Notes: generated by a model not told the origin, from the letters alone. A stretch of DNA of 64,000 bases from Leptospirales bacterium (GCA_013297885.1 JAAFIR010000007.1:1-64000), one strand, 5' to 3'. Positions 46,190 through 55,835 are shown, counted from the stretch's first letter. Program-made: numbers and translations.

Positions 46190-48682
46190 TCATTCATAAG
46201 ACAAGACTTTTTTTAAGTTCATAGAAATTAAAATAAAGGCAGGATAAATTGTACCAATTAAAGACAAAATCGGGGATGATATGAAACATAATATGATAAG
46301 AAAATTTTCATTTGCCTGAATTAAATTCCAACCAAATGCTGATTTATTTATTACATCTAAAATGATTGGGTTTAAAATTAGAGATAAAATGACTCCTGTA
46401 AAAATTCCAAAAAAACTTAAAAATAAGTTTTCAAAAAATAAAATTTTGATTAGCTGAAAATTACTTCCACCAATAGCTTTTAGTGATGCTAATGCTCGAA
46501 TTTTTTCAAGCAAATTGTATAAGATTGATGAAAGAAGTGAAACAAGTGATATAAAAACTGCAGTATATTTTAATGAATTCATAGAAGTAAAAACTTTTCT
46601 CACACCAGAAATATAAATAGACTTTAATTCTTCTTTTGAGATGATTTTTAAATTTTTGTCAATATAAATTAGTTCTTCAATTTTTTTATAAGAAGTAAAA
46701 TTCATTTTATCCCTCAAACTAAATCTTATACTCCTATAATTTGAAACTCCAAAATATTCTTCAAACTCAGAATCTGAAATCATTACAGTTCCAAGTTCAG
46801 AAAAAAAATGTTCACGTATTCCAATAATTTTGAAATCAATTTTTCCTTTTAATGTATCCATTTTTAAAATATCACCTATCTTATATCCTTGTAAATAGGA
46901 CATATTTGATGAAATCAAAACTTCATTTTTTGAAATTTTTTCGGGATATGTGTTTTTATTTTTTCCAAATTCCATTTCTAATTTTTTTCCAAGTTCTAAA
47001 TTGTATCCATGAAGAGTAAAAGTTTTTCCATTTATAATTGCTTTAGTATTGAGTAACAACACATCCACATCTTTAATATTTTCTAAATTTAGAATTTGTT
47101 TTTTTAAATTTTCTGGAACACCAAAATTAGTTCCTGTGGAAACATCTGAATAATTTATGATTGAATAATCATAAGGGAATTCTCTATCAGTCCAGTCTGT
47201 AATAGATTTTTCATATGAATCTGTAAGGGTTGACAAACATAAAATTAAAGATACACCAAGCATAAGTGTAGCCGCTGTTAAAGAATTTTTTAAAGAGTTA
47301 AATACAATTTCTTCAAATCCAATTCTTAAAGTTATAAAACTAGAATTAAATTTTTTAAATACTATATTAAATAATACTAATATTGTTTCCATTAAAAATG
47401 GAAAACAAAGAACAAGACTTAAAATGATTAATCCAATTGCAACAAATCCAAATATTGGAAGTGGAAATGGAGATTTTAATTTAGATAAATAAATTGAAAA
47501 TGCTAAAAGTATAATTCCAAAAATAAAAAACTTTTTTGAGTTTTCAAATTTTTTTAAATTCTGAACTTCTCGAACTAATAAAATTGCTTCAATTGAATAT
47601 GATTTTAATGCTGGTATAATCCCAGAAAATACTGAACCCAAAATTCCAAGTGCCAAACTAATTAAAATTAAATCGGGAGAAAGTTCTGTATATGATTTTG
47701 CTAAATTTTTATCTAAAAGGGTTGATTCTCCTGAAAAAAAATCTAAATTCGATAAGAAATTTCCAAATAAAATTCCAAAAATTGTTCCAGTGATACCAAG
47801 CACTAAAGTTTGAGAAATAAACAAAATTAAATTTTCTGATTTTGAGATTCCAAGACATCTAAAAATTCCAAACTCTTTTTTTCTTGATAGAAAAATTCCA
47901 GACATTGAATTAGAAACCATAAAAAATGCAATTAAAATTGATACTAGTGAAATGATAATCAAATTTAAATGAAAAGATTTTAATGCACTACTAGATCTAT
48001 TTTGAACCTCTGCTCTTGTTTCAAAATCTAATTTTTCAAATTCTTTTTTTAAAAAAATATCTGTTTTAATGCTTGGTTCATAATTTAATAGTAAAAATGA
48101 ATAGTTTTTAATTCCTAATCTTTTTTTTAAATAAAATAAATCTTCAATAATAAAAAGACCTTTTTCATCAATAACTTGTAAATCTGAAATTAAAAATTTT
48201 TTATTATCTAAAATAAACTCTATTTTATTTGAATTTATTTTTTCAAATAAGGCTTTGCTAATAAATGCTTTTTCTAATTTAAAATTTTTATTTTTAAATT
48301 CAGAATTAAAAAATTTTCTTTCTTTTAATAAATCAATACCCTCAAAGTTAAAATGTACAATTTCAGAATTGATTTCTGTATAAGCTGATTTTTGTATTCT
48401 TGGTGTGATTTGATTTAAAACCTTAAATTTTTCGCTATAAAAAAGTTCTTCTATAAATTCATCATCAAGAATTTTGTCACTGGATTTCAATTTTCCTTCA
48501 TAATTTTTACCAAATTGCCCAAGTGAAAATTCAAGCATTGCCTCTTCTGCTCTTTTTCCATTTAAATTTGTGCTAACAAATAGTCCTACTGAAAGTGCAA
48601 TTCCAAAAAATGAAAAAAAAGTTTTGAGTTTTTGTGTGCGAATATACTCTACTAGAAATAAATAAATAATTCTTAGATTCAA
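46190..48682 (-). CDS. ABC transporter permease, FtsX/MacB type
   Basis: The 830-residue protein has the two-FtsX layout: an N-terminal helix, a periplasmic domain (about 45-230), three helices (about 240-360), a short middle helix pair, another periplasmic region and three final helices (about 715-825). It resembles permeases of the LolCE/MacB class that move lipoproteins or other substrates to the outer membrane by mechanotransmission. Its start overlaps the ATPase gene by four bases. Substrate is not known. Confidence 0.88.
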   Translation of the reverse strand: MNLRIIYLFLVEYIRTQKLKTFFSFFGIALSVGLFVSTNLNGKRAEEAMLEFSLGQFGKNYEGKLKSSDKILDDEFIEELFYSEKFKVLNQITPRIQKSAYTEINSEIVHFNFEGIDLLKERKFFNSEFKNKNFKLEKAFISKALFEKINSNKIEFILDNKKFLISDLQVIDEKGLFIIEDLFYLKKRLGIKNYSFLLLNYEPSIKTDIFLKKEFEKLDFETRAEVQNRSSSALKSFHLNLIIISLVSILIAFFMVSNSMSGIFLSRKKEFGIFRCLGISKSENLILFISQTLVLGITGTIFGILFGNFLSNLDFFSGESTLLDKNLAKSYTELSPDLILISLALGILGSVFSGIIPALKSYSIEAILLVREVQNLKKFENSKKFFIFGIILLAFSIYLSKLKSPFPLPIFGFVAIGLIILSLVLCFPFLMETILVLFNIVFKKFNSSFITLRIGFEEIVFNSLKNSLTAATLMLGVSLILCLSTLTDSYEKSITDWTDREFPYDYSIINYSDVSTGTNFGVPENLKKQILNLENIKDVDVLLLNTKAIINGKTFTLHGYNLELGKKLEMEFGKNKNTYPEKISKNEVLISSNMSYLQGYKIGDILKMDTLKGKIDFKIIGIREHFFSELGTVMISDSEFEEYFGVSNYRSIRFSLRDKMNFTSYKKIEELIYIDKNLKIISKEELKSIYISGVRKVFTSMNSLKYTAVFISLVSLLSSILYNLLEKIRALASLKAIGGSNFQLIKILFFENLFLSFFGIFTGVILSLILNPIILDVINKSAFGWNLIQANENFLIILCFISSPILSLIGTIYPAFILISMNLKKVLSYE

Positions 48683-49347
48683 ATCAAATTTCCATCTTTC
48701 ATTATCACTTGGATATCTCCTGCTCGCCCAATTTCAGGATTATGAGTTACTAAAAAAATAGAAAACTTTTTTTCAACTTGAAGGGTTTTAAGAAGAGTTA
48801 GAATTTTTTCTGAATTTTCAGAATCTAAATTTCCAGTTGGTTCATCTGCAAAAATAAATTTTGGATCATTTACAATAGCTCTTGCAATTGCTATTCTTTG
48901 TTGTTCTCCACCAGAAAGTTCAGATGGTTTGTGATGAATTCTGTTTTCAAGTCCAACTGCAATTAATGATTCAGTTGCTTTTTTATGAGCAAGAATTTTA
49001 CTTAATCCTGATAAATATAATGGAATAGAAACATTTTCTAAACTCGAAAGATAAGGTAGTAAATTAAAAAACTGAAATATAATTCCAATTTTTTCTCTTC
49101 TGTATAAGGTGATTTCTTTTTCAGTAAGTGAAGTAATTTCAATTTGATCTAAAACAATTTTTCCTGAATCAGCTTTATCTACTCCTGAAAGAATATGCAT
49201 AAAAGTTGATTTACCAGAACCAGAAGCACCCATAATAGTAATCATTTTATTTAAAGGAAATTCTATAGACAAAGATTTTAAAACTGGAATTTCTTCAGTT
49301 CCTAAAAAATAAGATTTTTTTAATTCAGAAATTTTTAAACTCATCAT
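48679..49347 (-). CDS. ABC transporter ATP-binding protein, LolD/MacB type
   Basis: The 222 residues are a complete ABC ATPase: Walker A GASGSGKST, Q-loop FQFFNLLPYLSSLENV, signature LSGGEQQRIAIARA, Walker B KFIFADEPTGNLDS and the H-loop VTHN. The QFFNLLPYLS and DEPTGNLDS forms are those of the LolD/MacB branch. It drives the permease encoded next to it. A hairpin lies 150 bases upstream of its start. Confidence 0.93.
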   Translation of the reverse strand: MMSLKISELKKSYFLGTEEIPVLKSLSIEFPLNKMITIMGASGSGKSTFMHILSGVDKADSGKIVLDQIEITSLTEKEITLYRREKIGIIFQFFNLLPYLSSLENVSIPLYLSGLSKILAHKKATESLIAVGLENRIHHKPSELSGGEQQRIAIARAIVNDPKFIFADEPTGNLDSENSEKILTLLKTLQVEKKFSIFLVTHNPEIGRAGDIQVIMKDGNLI

Positions 49348-50128
49348 TAATTAGACTTTTTAAATTGAGAAAATTTTTTTAAATTTATTAACTTGAAATA
49401 ATCTATATATTATAAGAAAATCATTCTTGAAGTTTACATGAATACCATAATTGCTTTAATCATTCATTGTATTGAGAAAATTTTTAATTGTATTATATAC
49501 CAGCTACCAAAAGTAATTACCCATTACTTTTGGCTATTTGTATGTCTTGTTGAATTTTGTTGTCTAAAATAGGTAATTATTATTGCTAATCAATATAAAT
49601 AATAATAGAAGTTTAAATTAGTGTAATGAAAACCCTTTTTTTGCTAGTTAATTTCTTTTCTATTTTCTATTTTCTATTTAAAAAAAATCTTTTCAAGCTT
49701 ATAGCGAAAATTTTCAACTAATAAAATGAATAATTTTGTTTTTTGTAATTTGTAAATAAAATGGTGATTGAATTTTGATTTGTAAATCTTCCATCGCTTC
49801 TTTTTTTATCAAAAATTAGTTTTTCATGACTCATTGCTCATATTTTTTTAAGAAATGAATTCTTTTTATTTAACTTATGACTTTCTGAAAATTATCTTTT
49901 GTTAATAATTCTTATCCTTATCTTAAGGCTTTTAGTTCACTTTAAAAAGGTAATTTTCTCTCACCAAAAAAAATTAAAAAAAATCCAAAAAAATATGCTT
50001 TTAGCTTGCCAAAAGAAGGTTGTTTAAAGAGTTTCTTTTTAGTAGTAATCTACTCGCCTTTAATATTTTTTTATATAAAAGTTATTGGCACTCTATTTTA
50101 AAATTAAAATTATTTGCCGGAGGACAAA
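49348..50128. other. Long AT-rich intergenic region before acpP
   Basis: This 780-base gap between the ABC operon and acpP has no open frame of note, no tRNA and no rpmF, the gene often found before acpP. It holds one strong hairpin (49503-49534), a weak AGTAG-TAAT-CTACT stem at about 50042, and presumably the divergent promoters. The rest looks featureless. Confidence 0.4.
49503..49534. other. Strong hairpin upstream of the ABC operon
   Basis: CCAAAAGTAAT and ATTACTTTTGG pair perfectly around a TACCC loop, with AGC and GCT outside after a two-base bulge. There is no T-run, so it is not an obvious terminator. Confidence 0.4.
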
Positions 50129-50365
50129 ATGGCAGACTTAGAAAAAATCAAAGCGATCATCGTTGAACAATTAGGGGTTGATGAATCAGAAGTAACTCCT
50201 GAAGCACATTTCATTGACGATTTAGGTGCAGACTCTCTTGACACAGTAGAGCTTGTAATGGCATTAGAAGAAGAATTCGGAATCGAAATTTCTGACGAAG
50301 ATGCTGAGAAAATTCAAACAGTTGGTGATGTTGCAAAATACATCGATGGAAAAGCAAAATCTTAA
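50129..50365 (+). CDS. acpP: Acyl carrier protein
   Basis: The 78-residue protein carries the growing fatty acid on a phosphopantetheine arm attached to the Ser of [20 protein letters not shown]. It is acidic and of normal length. The ATG at 50129 is fixed by a GGAGG site six bases away; an in-frame TTG at 50114 is not needed. It is followed by a terminator hairpin and then rnc. Confidence 0.97.
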   Translation: MADLEKIKAIIVEQLGVDESEVTPEAHFIDDLGADSLDTVELVMALEEEFGIEISDEDAEKIQTVGDVAKYIDGKAKS

Positions 50366-50376
50366 TTCTGTTTTTA

Positions 50377-50412
50377 TGAAGTAGCCTTAAAAACTACTTC
50401 ATTTTCTTTTTT
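50377..50412 (+). terminator. Terminator between acpP and rnc
   Basis: TGAAGTAG and CTACTTCA pair around a nine-base loop, followed by a T-rich tract. It sits between the acpP stop and the rnc start, so it likely lowers rnc expression relative to acpP. Confidence 0.8.
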
Positions 50413-50416
50413 TTAT

Positions 50417-51133
50417 TTGAAAATCATTTCCCAAAATTTTCTCTCTAAACAACGACTAATCGACCTCAAAGAACTTAATTTAAGTTTTAAATTAAATTTT
50501 CAAAATTATCAATTATTAGATGAAGCTTTTACTCATAAATCTTATTATAATGAAAATCCAGATATAAAATTCCATAATGAAAGATTGGAGTTTTTAGGTG
50601 ATTCTGTGCTTGGTTTAATTATAAGCAAAAATCTTTTTTTAAAGTATAGATATTTTTCAGAGGGTGAATTATCAAAATCAAAATCTGACTTAGTATCAGG
50701 AAAATCTCTATCCAAAATTTGTAATCATTTAGGAATCATAAAATATTTGAGACTTGGAAAAGGAGAAATCCTTAACCAAGGTTATTCCAATAAAAGCACA
50801 TTAGAAAATTTATTAGAAGCATTTATTGGAGCTATTTACCTAGATCAAGGTTTGGAAATGACAGAAAAATTTATTTTAGAAATATTTGAAATTAAAAAAG
50901 CAGGAAAAAAAGATAAAGACTATGGTTCTATTTTACAAGAATATACTCAAAAAGAATTTCAATCATTACCTATTTATACAATTGAATCAGAATCTGGTCC
51001 AGACCATGAAAAAAAATTTAGAATCAAAGTTGAAATTGAAACTAAGCAGTTTGAATATGGCGAAGGGACTAGTAAACAGATTGCAAAACTAGATTCTGCA
51101 AAAAAATTATTAATTAAAATAGGAAAAATTTAA
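50417..51133 (+). CDS. rnc: Ribonuclease III
   Basis: The enzyme cuts double-stranded RNA, including rRNA precursors. Residues about 55-70 hold the signature NERLEFLGDSVLGL, a second active-site segment is ENLLEAFIGAIYLDQG, and a double-stranded RNA-binding domain fills the last 70 residues (GPDHEKKFRIKVEI and on). The TTG start comes right after the acpP terminator, without a strong ribosome site. Its stop overlaps the next gene (TAATG). Confidence 0.93.
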   Translation: MKIISQNFLSKQRLIDLKELNLSFKLNFQNYQLLDEAFTHKSYYNENPDIKFHNERLEFLGDSVLGLIISKNLFLKYRYFSEGELSKSKSDLVSGKSLSKICNHLGIIKYLRLGKGEILNQGYSNKSTLENLLEAFIGAIYLDQGLEMTEKFILEIFEIKKAGKKDKDYGSILQEYTQKEFQSLPIYTIESESGPDHEKKFRIKVEIETKQFEYGEGTSKQIAKLDSAKKLLIKIGKI

Positions 51134-51588
51134 TGTTCGATTTTTTTTCAAAATCAAAAAAGCTTCGTGTAAGAGTTGCTGCTTTAATTAAAAATGAAAA
51201 AGATGAAATTTTATTAATCAAACAAAAGAAAAAAAATCGATCTTATTGGTTGATTCCTGGAGGAGGAGTTGAATTTGGTGAATCAATTGAATCTGCTCTT
51301 GAAAGAGAGCTTAAAGAAGAATTAAGTCTTGAGTATGTTTCATCTGAATTTTTATTATTAAATGAAAGTATAGATCCTGAAGGCAATCGTCACATTATTC
51401 AAATTTTGTTTCTAGTAAAAGTAAAAGATCATAATCCTGTTATTCCTGAAAATGAAAAATCTGTATTAGAATTTGCTTATAAACCAAAAAAAGAAATTTT
51501 AGAACTAGAACTGAGACCAAACATCAAAAAATTTTTTACATCCAATGAAAAAATACAATACCTCAAAACTGAATGGATTAACGAATGA
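51133..51588 (+). CDS. NUDIX hydrolase
   Basis: The 151-residue protein has a complete Nudix box in GGGVEFGESIESALERELKE plus EL, which binds metal and hydrolyses nucleoside diphosphates linked to another group. The exact substrate cannot be told. It overlaps rnc upstream by one base and aroB downstream by four bases, so the three are translated as a chain. Confidence 0.9.
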   Translation: MFDFFSKSKKLRVRVAALIKNEKDEILLIKQKKKNRSYWLIPGGGVEFGESIESALERELKEELSLEYVSSEFLLLNESIDPEGNRHIIQILFLVKVKDHNPVIPENEKSVLEFAYKPKKEILELELRPNIKKFFTSNEKIQYLKTEWINE

Positions 51589-52673
51589 TTTCTAGAGAAA
51601 AAATTTCTTTTAATACAACAAATTATGAAATTTTACTTTCCCAAAATTTTGATGAACTTGGGGAAGAAATTATAAAATTAAAAAATTTTTCTAAAATTTT
51701 TATAATCTCTGAAAAAAAAGTAACAGATCTTTATTATATTCAAGTTTCAGAAGTTTTAAAAAAACATAAACTGACTCATGAACTAATTCTTATGAAAGGT
51801 TCAGAAAAAAATAAACATATAAAAAACGTTCGTCCAGTTTATAATTCATTAATCAAAAATGGAGCAGATAGAAAGTCCATTTTACTTGCACTAGGTGGTG
51901 GAGTTGTTGGAGACTTTACCGGATTTATAGCTTCTACTTTTTTAAGAGGAATCAGGTTTATACAAGTTCCAACAACTTTGCTTGCAATGGTGGATTCTTC
52001 AGTAGGTGGTAAAGTTGCAGTAAATGTTGATTTTGGAAAAAATATGGTTGGTGCATTTCATCAACCCTCTGTTGTGTATGCTGGAATTCATAGTTTAAAA
52101 ACTCTCAAACCTACTGAATGGAGATGTGGTCTTGCAGAGGTTATAAAACATTCACTACTTCAAGGAAAAGATTTTTTTAAAAAAATGCAAACATTTCATT
52201 TAGGTTCTTTAGAAAATTTAGATGATTTAAAATTTATGATTTTGGAATCTGTTAAATTTAAAAAAGAAATTGTTTCCCAAGATGAAAAAGAAATTGGACT
52301 CCGTGGTATATTAAATTTGGGACATACTCTTGGACATGCAATAGAATCTTTGACCAAATATAAAAAATATTCACATGGTGAAGCTGTTGCGATGGGTTTA
52401 GTTTTTGCTATAGAACTTTCTATTTTTAAAAAAGGTTTGAATCTAGAAATTTATTCTGACTTAATAAAATTATTGAACTCGTTTAGTATAAAACCTATAG
52501 ATAAAAAATTAAAAATGAATAAATTAATTGAACATATGTATCATGATAAAAAAACTTCAGATAAAAAATTAAAATTTATTTTATTAGATAAATTAGGTGA
52601 GCCAAGTTTTGGAAATGAAATTACTGAAGAAGAAATTTTAAAAGTATATAAAATCTATTCTGAAAAACTATGA
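51585..52673 (+). CDS. aroB: 3-dehydroquinate synthase
   Basis: AroB makes 3-dehydroquinate, the second step of the shikimate pathway, using NAD and zinc. The 362 residues show LALGGGVVGDFTGFIASTFL, RFIQVPTTLLAMVDSSVGGK, the metal ligand region CGLAEVIKHSLL, NLGHTLGHAIE and the HGEAVAMG histidine. Length is normal. It overlaps the NUDIX gene and the mscS gene by four bases each. Confidence 0.95.
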   Translation: MISREKISFNTTNYEILLSQNFDELGEEIIKLKNFSKIFIISEKKVTDLYYIQVSEVLKKHKLTHELILMKGSEKNKHIKNVRPVYNSLIKNGADRKSILLALGGGVVGDFTGFIASTFLRGIRFIQVPTTLLAMVDSSVGGKVAVNVDFGKNMVGAFHQPSVVYAGIHSLKTLKPTEWRCGLAEVIKHSLLQGKDFFKKMQTFHLGSLENLDDLKFMILESVKFKKEIVSQDEKEIGLRGILNLGHTLGHAIESLTKYKKYSHGEAVAMGLVFAIELSIFKKGLNLEIYSDLIKLLNSFSIKPIDKKLKMNKLIEHMYHDKKTSDKKLKFILLDKLGEPSFGNEITEEEILKVYKIYSEKL

Positions 52674-53551
52674 ATTTTGAATTAAATCCATTTACTTTAA
52701 TTTTGAAAAAATCTAGAGAGTTTCATGAAGATTTAATAATTTATGTTTATATTTTATTTTGTTTAATTTTGATTTATAATCTATTTGGATTTTTATTAGA
52801 TAAATTTTTCCCAGTAAAAAAAAATTCATCTATTTACCATCGAAGAAAAATTATTCGTTACTTAACTGTTATTTTTGGGATACTTGCTATAATTCCAATT
52901 TTTTACGAAAGGATTGCTTATCTTCCAACACTAATTGCATTTACTGGTGCTGCGTTTGTAATTTCTACAAAAGATATTACTTTAAATTTTATTGGTTGGG
53001 TTTTAATTCATTCTAGAAATGGATTTTCTGTTGGTGATAGAATTGAAATTGGTCATAACCAAGGTGAAGTAATCAATATTGGTCTGATGAGATTTACACT
53101 TTTAGAAGTGAATCATTTAGAAAGTTCAGGCTTATCTACAAATCGTTTTATTCATGTCCCAAATCACTTGAGCATAACTAACCAGTATTTTGTTGTATCA
53201 AAAGATTTAGATTTGATTTGGGATGAAATTTTAATTTATTTAGATGTTAAATCTGATTGGATAAAAGCAAAACAAATTTGTTTGGATATTTTGAAAAAAA
53301 ATTCTAACCAAGAAAAAATTGATGCAAAATTAAATGAAGAACTTACTGAAGTTTCAAAAGATTTTTTAGTTAAAATTGGAAAAACAACTCCAATTGTTTT
53401 TTTGAGTTTAGATGAATCAAAAATTGTATTAAATCTAAGATATTTAAGTTTTGTTCACCAAAGAAGAAATAATCGAGATAAAATTTTTACATCTATTTTG
53501 GAAAGTTTTGATAAAGAAAAAAAAATAAAATTTTATTCCAACAAAGAATAA
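52670..53551 (+). CDS. MscS-type mechanosensitive channel
   Basis: The 293 residues have three hydrophobic segments (residues about 25-45, 65-82 and 85-112), the last being the pore helix, then the beta domain with GWVLIHSRNGFSVGDRIEIG, NRFIHVPNHLSITN. MscS channels release solutes on osmotic downshift. It closes the rnc-nudix-aroB unit and overlaps the next, convergent gene by 19 bases. Confidence 0.9.
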   Translation: MNFELNPFTLILKKSREFHEDLIIYVYILFCLILIYNLFGFLLDKFFPVKKNSSIYHRRKIIRYLTVIFGILAIIPIFYERIAYLPTLIAFTGAAFVISTKDITLNFIGWVLIHSRNGFSVGDRIEIGHNQGEVINIGLMRFTLLEVNHLESSGLSTNRFIHVPNHLSITNQYFVVSKDLDLIWDEILIYLDVKSDWIKAKQICLDILKKNSNQEKIDAKLNEELTEVSKDFLVKIGKTTPIVFLSLDESKIVLNLRYLSFVHQRRNNRDKIFTSILESFDKEKKIKFYSNKE

Positions 53552-54519
53552 ATTTCTTTTTTTGCTTTCTTCTTTATTAAAATTTCAGTATATAAATCTC
53601 TTAACAAAAATAGTTTTTTTTCTGTATCAAATTTTTGAATTAATTCTTTTGGAAAAATTTTTTCTAACATCAAATAAGTTTCCTCCATAAAAAATTCTAA
53701 GCCAAATGGATAAAATTCAGATAGTTCCAGATTTTTATTCAAATCTCGTTTTTCATTTATATCCAAAATTCTTTCTTCAAATAAATTTAAAAAAAATAAA
53801 ATTTTATAAAGTTTCACTTCCTCAAATTCTTTAAATTCTTCTTTTAGTTTTGAAATTAGATTTCTGGTATATCCAACAAAAATTGCATTTAAAGAAAGAA
53901 TTTCTGAAAGTCTTAAATTTTCAGAATATTCTCTATAATTCAAATCATATATTTGATTTTCTATTAATTTAAAATTAACTAATTTAATTCTTGCATGAGT
54001 TGCTTCAATAGCAAAATCCAAATTAAAATTTTCTACAAATTCTGAAATTTCTTTTCGGGATAAGATCACTAATTTTAAAATAGAATTTTTTTTCACGACC
54101 AAAATAAATTCACTAGAATTTCCACCATTTGTAAAAAAAGTTTTTTCTGCATTTAAAATTAAATTTTCATCAATTTCTGATTTTATATTAGAAATTTTTC
54201 CTTTCCAAAGAGGTTCTGAAATTCCAAGTGAAATAGATTTTTTTCCTAAGATTAAATCGTTTAATAATGATTTTGCGAACTCATATTTTTCAGAAAGTAA
54301 TTTTAATACAGTCCCAGCGATATTTACCTGAGCCATAATGGAAACTGAAATTCCAACACCATGTTCAGAAACAGACAAAGAAATTAGTTTTTTATGAAAT
54401 TCTAAAAAAGATAATGAATCATTTAAAATTCCAAAAAAATTTTCACTAGCCAACTCTGGTAAAATTTTTGAGTACAATTCATTTGGATTTGTATCTTGAA
54501 ATTTTTTTAAATCTATCAT
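53533..54519 (-). CDS. Divergent acyl-CoA dehydrogenase-like protein
   Basis: The 328 residues follow the acyl-CoA dehydrogenase plan: an N-terminal helical part with VSEHGVGISVSIMAQVN, a middle beta part with SLGISEPLWKG, LNAEKTFFTNGGNSSEFILV, and a helical C-terminus. The catalytic base and flavin-binding residues cannot be confirmed, and it is shorter than true dehydrogenases (about 380). It may be an inactive or specialised relative. It is a single gene converging on mscS. Confidence 0.55.
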   Translation of the reverse strand: MIDLKKFQDTNPNELYSKILPELASENFFGILNDSLSFLEFHKKLISLSVSEHGVGISVSIMAQVNIAGTVLKLLSEKYEFAKSLLNDLILGKKSISLGISEPLWKGKISNIKSEIDENLILNAEKTFFTNGGNSSEFILVVKKNSILKLVILSRKEISEFVENFNLDFAIEATHARIKLVNFKLIENQIYDLNYREYSENLRLSEILSLNAIFVGYTRNLISKLKEEFKEFEEVKLYKILFFLNLFEERILDINEKRDLNKNLELSEFYPFGLEFFMEETYLMLEKIFPKELIQKFDTEKKLFLLRDLYTEILIKKKAKKEIYSLLE

Positions 54520-54593
54520 GTTATTGTTTTAATTTCTGTAATTCCAAGTTTACAAGCAAATTTTATTTTATCAAAAAGATTTTACTTTTCTAC

Positions 54594-54722
54594 GCGAAAG
54601 GGATTGAAACGGTTCTGAGACAGTGGGTTGTAACCCACTGTCTCAGAAGTAGTTGAAAGCCCGGTTTTTTATTGTAGAGACATTGTATGCAACGTCTTTA
54701 CAATAAAAAATTCGCCCAAAAA
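54594..54722 (+). repeat. Dispersed modular hairpin element, copy K
   Basis: The clearest copy: GCGAAAGGGATTGAAACGG, a perfect 36-base hairpin (54613-54648) with the stem ACAGTGGGTT, GTAGTTGAAAGCCCGG-T6, a second stem ATTGTAGAGAC with GTCTTTACAAT, and AAAAAATTCGCCC. Together with the related unit at 54811 it fills the 404-base gap between divergent genes. Confidence 0.9.
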
Positions 54723-54810
54723 CATATTCAGAATATTTATCTTTGCACAAATATTGTCGATAATTAATTATATTTTGAAACTGGAGTTCCTTTTCAGCCA
54801 TTTTAGGCTT

Positions 54811-54892
54811 CAAAGTCGGGCTGCTTTCGCACTTCGCTATCGCTTCGGTCTTGCAAGCAAGACCCTTTCAGGTGCTTTGCATCCCTAACTCT
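54811..54892 (-). repeat. Distant relative of the modular element, copy M
   Basis: On the minus strand it reads GTTAGGGATGCAAAGC, a perfect GGTCTTGCAAGCAAGACC palindrome (54847-54864), then GAAGTGCGAAAGCAGCCCGA. The order of blocks is the same as in the main family but the sequence is less AT-rich and the second half differs. Confidence 0.5.
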
Positions 54893-54923
54893 TGTATTCA
54901 AAAATTTTTATAGAGGTGAACAC

Positions 54924-55835
54924 ATGATTCGTTTTTTAGCTTCATTGATTTTAGTAACAGCAATTTATTCCCAAAACACAAAAGATTCAAAAACCGCAGA
55001 GTCAGCAAAAAATCCAACTGAAAAAAAAGAAGAAGGTAGACCTGTAAAAATGGAAACTGGAACTGTTACTCTAGACCCAGCAACTGTATCAGGAGATTTA
55101 CAAAAAGCAAATTTAAAAAGTTTAAAAAAAATGAAGAGTAGTTTTTTAAATAATGCAATGGAAGAAAAATTCAAAGCCATTACAAAAGGTTATGTTGAAG
55201 CCAATATAAAATACCAAGAAAGAAATTTTTTAACTTCCAGAAGATTATTTGAACAAAACCAAAAAGATATTAATTTAGAAGCTGAAAACTTTTCAAAAAA
55301 ATATTTTGATCTTTATGGGAAACTTTATACAGATGCCTCAACCCAGTTGGTAGATTTTAAAATTAATTCAGAAGCAGAAAATTCAATTAATCCTAGTTTA
55401 GAAAAATATTTAGTAACTGCAAATGAGTTTTTTACTTCAGCACAAACATATGCTTCTAAAAAAAATCATATTGATGCATTAAATGAATACAAGTCAGCAA
55501 TTTTAAATATAGTTAAAGTTTTTCAAACTATTAATAAATTTAAAAATAAAAAATTAACTACTGAAGAAAAATACCAAGCCAATTTACTTTTAGAAGAAGA
55601 TTTTATTCCTAAAGAATTTATAAAGGACTATGACGATGCTTCTGGTAAAGTTTCAGTTGAAGCAGAAAAAGAACGTGAAAAAGAAAGAGACCAAGCTAAG
55701 AAAAATATTGTAAACAAAATTGGTCAAGTAAAGGACTCTAAGGATTCAAAAGTAGCTAAGGAAATTAAAGATTCCAAGTCAGTTAAAGATGAACCAAAAA
55801 AAGATTCTAAAACCGAAGCACCTGCAAAAAAATGA
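54924..55835 (+). CDS. Hypothetical secreted protein with Lys/Asp/Ser-rich tail
   Basis: A signal peptide (FLASLILVTAIYSQ) precedes a charged linker and a helical middle of about 180 residues (YQERNFLTSRRLFEQNQKD and then YASKKNHIDALNEYKSAIL), which looks like TPR-type helices. The last 60 residues repeat KDSK-type units (VKDSKDSKVAKEIKDSK). It is probably periplasmic. The start has a GAGGTG site. It overlaps the small lipoprotein gene by four bases. Confidence 0.65.
   Translation: MIRFLASLILVTAIYSQNTKDSKTAESAKNPTEKKEEGRPVKMETGTVTLDPATVSGDLQKANLKSLKKMKSSFLNNAMEEKFKAITKGYVEANIKYQERNFLTSRRLFEQNQKDINLEAENFSKKYFDLYGKLYTDASTQLVDFKINSEAENSINPSLEKYLVTANEFFTSAQTYASKKNHIDALNEYKSAILNIVKVFQTINKFKNKKLTTEEKYQANLLLEEDFIPKEFIKDYDDASGKVSVEAEKEREKERDQAKKNIVNKIGQVKDSKDSKVAKEIKDSKSVKDEPKKDSKTEAPAKK

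Noticed and set aside
50085-50110. TTGGCAC before acpP as a second sigma-54 promoter
   Set aside because: The required GC ten bases after the GG is missing; a sigma-70 type reading is more likely.
49348-50128. rpmF (ribosomal protein L32) upstream of acpP
   Set aside because: No frame with the L32 start or zinc motif exists in the gap on either strand.
54594-54722. GGGATTGAAAC-like blocks resembling the ends of CRISPR repeats
   Set aside because: The blocks occur singly, kilobases apart, with no regular spacers, and no cas gene is present.
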